Assembly: GCA_023444055.1 (NCBI GenBank) | Contig: JAEZRV010000081.1 | Location: forward strand, 1-37,815 | DNA length: 37,815 bases | From: Bacillota bacterium | GTDB lineage: Bacteria > Bacillota > Clostridia > Acetivibrionales > DSM-1351 | Direction of reading: 5' to 3' | Shown: positions 33,251-37,815 of the stretch, one piece after another | Layout of the letters: each line of letters starts with the position of its first letter | How positions within the stretch are numbered: position 1 is the first letter of the stretch | Notes under the pieces: model-generated | The model's input: only the letters and a program-made list of their open reading frames with translations | Databases searched by the model: none | Told to the model about the DNA's origin: nothing | Position numbers and translations under genes: made by a program

Positions 33251-34084
33251 ATGAAGAAAAAGAAAATTACTATCGGAAAAATTATAGCAGGGATACTCGC
33301 ATTATTTTGGCTTCTAATAACAGGTGGACCATTCTATTTCATGGTGGCATCAGCTTTTAAGGAGCAGTTTGAGTTGTTTACATCAGGTGTATTTTCAGCG
33401 CCAAAGGGCTTTTATATTGATAATTTTAAGGAGGTTATTGAGAGCAATTTCCCTAATTATCTTATTAATAGCTTAGTTGTAGTTGCACTTTCACTTGTAT
33501 TAATTCTTATTACAGCCTCATTTGCATCATATCCGTTTTCAAGATTCAAATTCAAGCTAAATAAACCATTGTTTGCAATTGTAGTAGCAGCTATGGCTGT
33601 ACCTATACATGTCACGTTATTACCAGTATTTGAATTAACACAGAAAATTGGTCTTTATGACAGTATATTTGGATTAATTGGACCGTATACTGCATTTAAT
33701 CTTCCTATTTCTGTTTTTATACTTACTAGCTTTATGGCAGAAATACCTAAAGAACTTGAAGAATCAGCAGAAATTGATGGATGTGGAAAATTCAGAACTT
33801 TTTTCAATATTATTTTGCCTCTTTCAAAGCCGGGTTTAGCTACCTTAGCAATTTACAACAGCGTTAACATGTGGAATGAATTCAGCTTTGCGCTTGTACT
33901 TACTCAATCTCCAAAAAGTAGAACATTACCACTTTCTATTTGGGAATACCAAGGACAGTACCAGGCAAATATACCATTGATTATGGCTGTTTTGACTTTC
34001 TGTGCTATACCAATGATTATTGCCTTTGCGATAGGTCAAGAAAAATTGATAAAGGGTATGATGGCAGGAGCTGTAAAAGGTTAA
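33251..34084 (+). CDS. ABC sugar transporter permease, MalG/UgpE type
   Basis: 277 residues, six predicted membrane helices. EAA loop: PKELEESAEIDGCGKFRTFFNIILPLSKPG (about residues 163-192). The first periplasmic stretch with FYFMVASAFKEQFELF and the C-terminal LIKGMMAGAVKG are characteristic of MalG-type subunits. It is the partner of the preceding MalF-type protein. AAGAGGAGG lies across the end of that gene. Confidence 0.92.
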   Translation: MKKKKITIGKIIAGILALFWLLITGGPFYFMVASAFKEQFELFTSGVFSAPKGFYIDNFKEVIESNFPNYLINSLVVVALSLVLILITASFASYPFSRFKFKLNKPLFAIVVAAMAVPIHVTLLPVFELTQKIGLYDSIFGLIGPYTAFNLPISVFILTSFMAEIPKELEESAEIDGCGKFRTFFNIILPLSKPGLATLAIYNSVNMWNEFSFALVLTQSPKSRTLPLSIWEYQGQYQANIPLIMAVLTFCAIPMIIAFAIGQEKLIKGMMAGAVKG

Positions 34085-34239
34085 TTGACAATCATATTAC
34101 AATATATATTTTTTTATTATTGAATGGAAAGAAATTTAGACTTAGTATATAATGGATAATGTAACTTATATATTCTGTGTCTAAGCGTGCTAATACTCTT
34201 AATAATATAGCGTAGAAAATTATGACGCTAAGACTTGGA

Positions 34240-34293
34240 AAACGAGTTCTAAAATTTAAATGTACAAGTTCATTTAAATTTTAGAACTCGTTT
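34240..34293. promoter_or_regulatory. Perfect 23-bp hairpin with 8-nt loop before the second binding protein
   Basis: Arms 34240-34262 and 34271-34293 are exactly complementary (outer part AAACGAGTTC/GAACTCGTTT) around TACAAGTT. Only three T follow on each side, so it is weak as a simple terminator. It lies 27 nt upstream of the ATG and could be a processing site, an attenuator, or a barrier separating transporter and sensor transcripts. Confidence 0.75.
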
Positions 34294-34319
34294 GTAGAAT
34301 CTGAAAATTGGAGGATAGC

Positions 34320-35615
34320 ATGCAAAAAGTACTTAAGTCCCTTATTGTATTTTTGTTAATAGTATCTTGTGCCGGATGTTTTTATGATGGGCAAAGCAAT
34401 AATGTGCAGGTTAATCAGAAAAAGCAATTAACATTATATACTATTCAGGGTGATTCGGCTGTTTATCAAGCAATTGCTGATTCTGTAAATAGATTTGAGT
34501 TAATCAATTCAGATTTTCAAGTGAATCAAGAAATAATACCAAACGACCTATATAAAAACAAATTGTCAGTATGCGTAGCTACAAACCAAATGCCAGATGT
34601 CTTTCCAACTTGGTCTGGGGCAACATTAAAAGAATACATAAGTATTGGTGAAATTGTTAATCTTGGGAAATATATGAGGCAAGACAATTATAGCTCAAGA
34701 TTCAACGAAAAAGCATTAATGATGGTCACAGATAAAAATGGTATTTGGGGAGTTCCTGTTGAGAATATGGCCATCGCACTGATTTTCTACAATAAAGAAA
34801 TTTTTGCATCTTTAAATATTACACCACCAGACACTTATGACCAGCTTTTGGATGATATTCGCATTTTAAAGAAAAATGGCAAGATTCCTTTTGCGCTTGC
34901 AAATAGAACAGCATGGACAGGTTCTATGTTCTATATGTATTTTGTTGATAGAATGGGTGGGCCATCAGTTTTTTATAATGCGGCAAACAGGATGAATGGT
35001 GGTTCATTTAGTGATGAAGTCTTTGTTGAAGCAGGCAAAAAGATACAACAATTAGTCGATATGGGGGCATTCCCAGAGGGCTTTAACTGGATGGATGAAG
35101 ATGCCGGAGATGCACGAGATCTTATGTACAATAACTCTGCGGGCATGATGTTATCTGGAAGCTGGTTTATAAGCACTTTAAAATATGAAAAACCAGATTT
35201 CCTGGAAAAAGTAGGGGTGTTTCCATTTCCATCAATTAAAGGTGGCAAGGGTGACTCTAGAAATACCATTGGTACTTTGGGCGATAACTATTATGCGATA
35301 GCAAGCTCCTGCAAGTACAAAGATGAAGCCTTTCAGCTTATAAAATATTTAATTGATGATACTGCTGTAGAAAAAAGAATAGCTGCAGGTAAGATTCCTC
35401 CTGTTAAACATCTTAAAATAACAGATCCACTAACAAATAAAATTTTATATCATATAAATCAATCTCCAAATGTTCAGTTTTGGTATGATCAATATCTTCC
35501 GCTAATGCTGTCAGATGCTCATTTGACACTAAGTAGACAGATATTCGGAGGAAAAGATCCAAAGCTTGCTGCCGACTCTATGGAAGAGGTTGCAAAACAA
35601 TATTATTCTAAATAA
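34320..35615 (+). CDS. Second sugar-binding lipoprotein, divergent paralogue next to the sensor kinase
   Basis: 431 residues. Lipobox CAGC (Cys20). The whole mature domain aligns with the first binding protein at 30684: MPDVFPTWSGATLKEYIS, WGVPVENMAIALIFYNKEIFA, IPFALANRTAWTGSMFYMYFVDRMGG, AGMMLSGSWFIST, GTLGDNYYAIAS and NVQFWYDQYLPLML. It lacks the long Ser/Thr linker. The start ATG is at 34320, 5 nt after GGAGG; an earlier in-frame TTG overlaps that site. It is placed after the permeases and directly before a membrane histidine kinase, so it is likelier to present the sugar to the kinase than to serve transport (inference). Confidence 0.85.
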   Translation: MQKVLKSLIVFLLIVSCAGCFYDGQSNNVQVNQKKQLTLYTIQGDSAVYQAIADSVNRFELINSDFQVNQEIIPNDLYKNKLSVCVATNQMPDVFPTWSGATLKEYISIGEIVNLGKYMRQDNYSSRFNEKALMMVTDKNGIWGVPVENMAIALIFYNKEIFASLNITPPDTYDQLLDDIRILKKNGKIPFALANRTAWTGSMFYMYFVDRMGGPSVFYNAANRMNGGSFSDEVFVEAGKKIQQLVDMGAFPEGFNWMDEDAGDARDLMYNNSAGMMLSGSWFISTLKYEKPDFLEKVGVFPFPSIKGGKGDSRNTIGTLGDNYYAIASSCKYKDEAFQLIKYLIDDTAVEKRIAAGKIPPVKHLKITDPLTNKILYHINQSPNVQFWYDQYLPLMLSDAHLTLSRQIFGGKDPKLAADSMEEVAKQYYSK

Positions 35616-35661
35616 AATACCTCAGAACAAGTTGAGGTTCTACACAGCTAGTTTTACCATA

Positions 35662-35693
35662 ATTTTGTGCCCCAAATAGGCGTGGAGGTTAGG
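35662..35693 (+). promoter_or_regulatory. Recurrent translation-leader motif (RBS of the sensor kinase)
   Basis: TTTTGTGCCCCAAATAGGC then GTGGAGGTTAGG, directly before the ATG at 35694. GCC and GGC can pair. A small hairpin with ACCTCA and TGAGGT arms (35619-35638) lies just upstream, after the second binding-protein gene. Confidence 0.6.
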
Positions 35694-37463
35694 ATGAGCC
35701 AAAATAGGTTACTACACTCAGCTAGGATTAACATAAAAAATATTCCATTTAGATTTAAACTTACCTATTTTCTTGTTATAACAATTTGTATAACTGTTTT
35801 AATAGTATTTGCATGTTCATATTTTGTAACAAGTAATTCTATAAAGCAGCAAGCAAAAGATATGACTATGTTGCAGCTTGAACAAAATACATTAAACCTC
35901 CAGAATTATCTTAATCAGATTGAAAGAACACCGGACAGTATTGTTACTGATAAGAATTTACAGGAGTACCTTTCTAAACCTGATGAAAATACATTGGAGT
36001 TTACAAATACTGTTGATAATGTTTATCAAACTATGTCTAATATTTTTGAATCCAAAGAGAACTTATTATATATTTATCTTTATAAGGCTATAAATGATAA
36101 AAAACTTTATCTAGGACCAACTAAGGCTGGAAGTAATGCTGATTATTCCAATGTAAAGAATTATCTTTCAAGCGACAAAATTACAGGAAGCCCAATTAAG
36201 GTAAGCTTCCGAAAAGATCCTGTCAATAATAGCAGATACACTTTTGCAATTTATCAACCTATTTTTGATAAGTATAGAATAAAAAAGCCAATTGGTATGC
36301 TGTGCTTATCTGTTACAGAGGAAACGCTGGCAAGATTTTATTCTCACGGAAATACAAATCTTCCACTTGAGACTTTTATTATAAATAGTGAGGGGACAAT
36401 CGTATCTCATACTGACAAAAGCAAAATATCAACAGATTCAAAGCTTAAAAGAATATTAAAAAAGCAAGATGGCTCTATGGACATAGATGGCAAGCTTGTC
36501 GTATACAAATATTTCGGAGATTGGGACTGGTATGTAATTGGCACGCTTCCATTAGACTATTTACTTAGAGATAACAATGTATTGCTAATTATTATTTTAA
36601 TAATTGTACTTTTAACTGTTATAGTAGCGATATTTATATCATTTATTTTTAGCAAAAGACTGCTAAGACCTTTCGAAGAACTGATTTATAGGATGGCAAT
36701 GGTTTCAAATGGTGATCTTACAACTCGTATTGAGCTTTCGCCATATGGATATGATTTTAAGCAGGTTTCTGAGGGCTTCAATATAATGGTTGAGCAAATT
36801 AATGTCCTAATGGAAAGAATATATAATGAGCAGAGACAGCTAAAGGAAATTGAATTTAAGGCACTGCAAGCTCAGATAAATCCTCATTTTCTGTATAATA
36901 CACTAGAGTCAATACACTGGCAAGCGCTCATTGGTGGAAATTATGATATTTCTACAATGGTAAAGGCGCTTGCAGGCTTTTATAGGATAAGCTTGAGTGG
37001 TGGTGAAGACATTATTCCATTAAAAAGTGAAGCAGAACATGTGGAAAACTATTTGACTATTCAAGAAATTCGTTATAAGGATAAAATGGAAAGCTATATT
37101 GATATTCCAGAGGAATTCTATAATGTTAAAATACCTAAAATGACTCTACAGCCATTGGTGGAAAATTCTATTTATCATGGGTTGAAAGGTAAGCAAGTAA
37201 AGGGATTTATTAAAATAACTGCAGTCCGTGATGGAGATGATCTTATTGTAAAAACTATTGATAACGGTGTAGGCATGTCTGAAAGCCAGATTAGTAATTT
37301 AAACAAAACTCTTGAAGACAATGTGTCAAGTACTGGAGGATATGGTGTGAGAAATGTTCATCGTAGGATTAAACTATTCTTTGGTGAGCCTTATGGCATT
37401 TTCTATGAGAGCAATGAATATGGAGGAGTTACAGCTAACGTAAGACTGCATATGAAAACATAA
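35694..37463 (+). CDS. YesM-type sensor histidine kinase (His_kinase/HATPase)
   Basis: 589 residues. TM helix about 21-46, an extracellular sensor domain (about 47-294, Cache-like, including MLCLSVTEETLARFY and FGDWDWYVIGTLPLDYL), TM helix about 295-318, a HAMP linker (KRLLRPFEELIYRMAMVSNGDLTTRIE) to about 375, then the LytS/YesM kinase core QAQINPHFLYNTLESIHW with the phospho-acceptor His398, and the ATP-binding MTLQPLVENSIYHGLKG, DNGVGM and GGYGVRNVHRRI. It should phosphorylate an AraC-type response regulator, not present before the window ends. The preceding second binding protein is a likely ligand-presenting partner. ATG 35694 follows GGAGG in the recurrent motif. Confidence 0.92.
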   Translation: MSQNRLLHSARINIKNIPFRFKLTYFLVITICITVLIVFACSYFVTSNSIKQQAKDMTMLQLEQNTLNLQNYLNQIERTPDSIVTDKNLQEYLSKPDENTLEFTNTVDNVYQTMSNIFESKENLLYIYLYKAINDKKLYLGPTKAGSNADYSNVKNYLSSDKITGSPIKVSFRKDPVNNSRYTFAIYQPIFDKYRIKKPIGMLCLSVTEETLARFYSHGNTNLPLETFIINSEGTIVSHTDKSKISTDSKLKRILKKQDGSMDIDGKLVVYKYFGDWDWYVIGTLPLDYLLRDNNVLLIIILIIVLLTVIVAIFISFIFSKRLLRPFEELIYRMAMVSNGDLTTRIELSPYGYDFKQVSEGFNIMVEQINVLMERIYNEQRQLKEIEFKALQAQINPHFLYNTLESIHWQALIGGNYDISTMVKALAGFYRISLSGGEDIIPLKSEAEHVENYLTIQEIRYKDKMESYIDIPEEFYNVKIPKMTLQPLVENSIYHGLKGKQVKGFIKITAVRDGDDLIVKTIDNGVGMSESQISNLNKTLEDNVSSTGGYGVRNVHRRIKLFFGEPYGIFYESNEYGGVTANVRLHMKT

Positions 37464-37470
37464 TAAAGTA

Positions 37471-37695
37471 GATTGATGCAAGGGGTTAACATTTAAAAAT
37501 GTTCATGATAGCATAGTAAAAAACAGATTGATGTAGGGTTTTAACATTTTAGAATGTACATGATAATATAGTTAAGTAGGCTGGTGTATAGTTTTGATAT
37601 TTAAGTAATGTCCATGATTCTGCATATAAAATGTAGTTAAAAAGGTTAGTTTGAGAAATTACATTTAAATAGTGTACGTTATTTTACATATAACG
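37471..37695. repeat. Four degenerate tandem units with palindromic cores
   Basis: Units begin at about 37471, 37526, 37580 and 37645 (periods 55, 54 and 65). Unit 1 contains the palindrome AACATTTAAAAATGTT (37488-37503) followed by CATGATA; unit 2 contains AACATTTTAGAATGTA then CATGATA. Units 3 and 4 keep the order but are more diverged. The block lies right behind the kinase gene. Confidence 0.7.
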
Positions 37696-37709
37696 AGGCA
37701 AGAAAATGT

Positions 37710-37772
37710 CCCCCACTTCTATAAGTGGCGGGTAGCACTTTGGTTATCAGGCGGTGAGAATATCTCCCGCCT
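37710..37772 (+). other. GC-richer two-hairpin element at the window edge
   Basis: Hairpin 1: CCACTT-CTAT-AAGTGG with extra C/G pairs (37710-37732). Hairpin 2: AGGCGG(T)GAGA-ATA-TCTCCCGCCT (37749-37772), a 10-bp stem with one bulge. The block is clearly less AT-rich than what precedes it. It may be the end of an IS200/IS605-type element (such hairpins are typical of their ends and omega RNA) or another structured RNA. The window stops before this can be decided. Confidence 0.4.
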
Positions 37773-37815
37773 CGATGAAACGCCGCTGATGTAATGAAAT
37801 TTTTCTACAATCGAA

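Noticed and set aside
30643..37558. Operator at 30643 and tandem palindromes at 37488/37543 as one regulon site
   Set aside because: Half-sites ATGTT and AACAT occur in opposite order and with different spacing, so a common regulator is not supported.

Overview
The window is AT-rich DNA with strong GGAGG ribosome-binding sites, a T-box leader, many intrinsic terminators, an [FeFe]-hydrogenase-like protein and a carboxyspermidine-type polyamine route. Together these point to a strictly anaerobic member of the Clostridia (Firmicutes), most likely near the Lachnospiraceae. The species cannot be named from the sequence alone. There is no rRNA, tRNA or CRISPR array.

Layout. (1) 1-2121: housekeeping or accessory genes (cytidylate-kinase-like protein, VOC protein, YkvA/DUF1232 membrane protein). 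(2) 2214-5200: a consensus promoter and a T-box leader with an apparent CUC (leucine) specifier, driving one large fusion of a xylose-isomerase-like TIM barrel and an acyl-CoA synthetase. (3) 5245-7452: an accessory island with a long palindrome, a GC-richer structured stretch, a small hypothetical gene, a Vat-type streptogramin acetyltransferase and an Arr-type rifampin ADP-ribosyltransferase that seems to start at an ATA codon. (4) 7609-10850: a secreted matrixin-like protease with a membrane-anchored partner, a GerMN lipoprotein and a small zinc-ribbon protein. (5) 11280-13946, minus strand: a Ca2+-type P-type ATPase with a perfect consensus promoter and a leader of about 250 nt. (6) 14441-21922: an operon-like locus matching the Listeria flavin-based extracellular electron transfer (EET) system in content: Ndh2, polyprenyl synthase, UbiA prenyltransferase, EetA-like, EetB-like, PplA-like lipoprotein and an ApbE/FmnB flavin transferase. 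A DUF1540 protein and an [FeFe]-hydrogenase-like protein follow. (7) 24198-30333: arginine decarboxylase, a copper-amine-oxidase-N-like exported protein, carboxy(nor)spermidine dehydrogenase and carboxy(nor)spermidine decarboxylase, i.e. spermidine synthesis. (8) 30470-37463: a carbohydrate ABC importer (binding protein and two permeases), a second divergent binding protein, and a YesM-type sensor kinase. (9) 37471-37815: tandem palindromic repeats and a GC-richer two-hairpin element running to the window edge.

How the genes work together. In the EET locus, Ndh2 would pass NADH electrons to a demethylmenaquinone-type quinone made by the two prenyl enzymes. EetA/EetB would hand electrons on to the flavinylated lipoprotein, which FmnB loads with FMN. 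In the sugar locus, the second binding protein sits next to the kinase and probably acts as its ligand sensor rather than as a transport component.

The least explained signals are the leucine T-box on a non-standard target and a short recurrent motif (core GGGCGTGGAGGTTA, often preceded by a mini-hairpin) that carries the ribosome-binding site of several unrelated genes.
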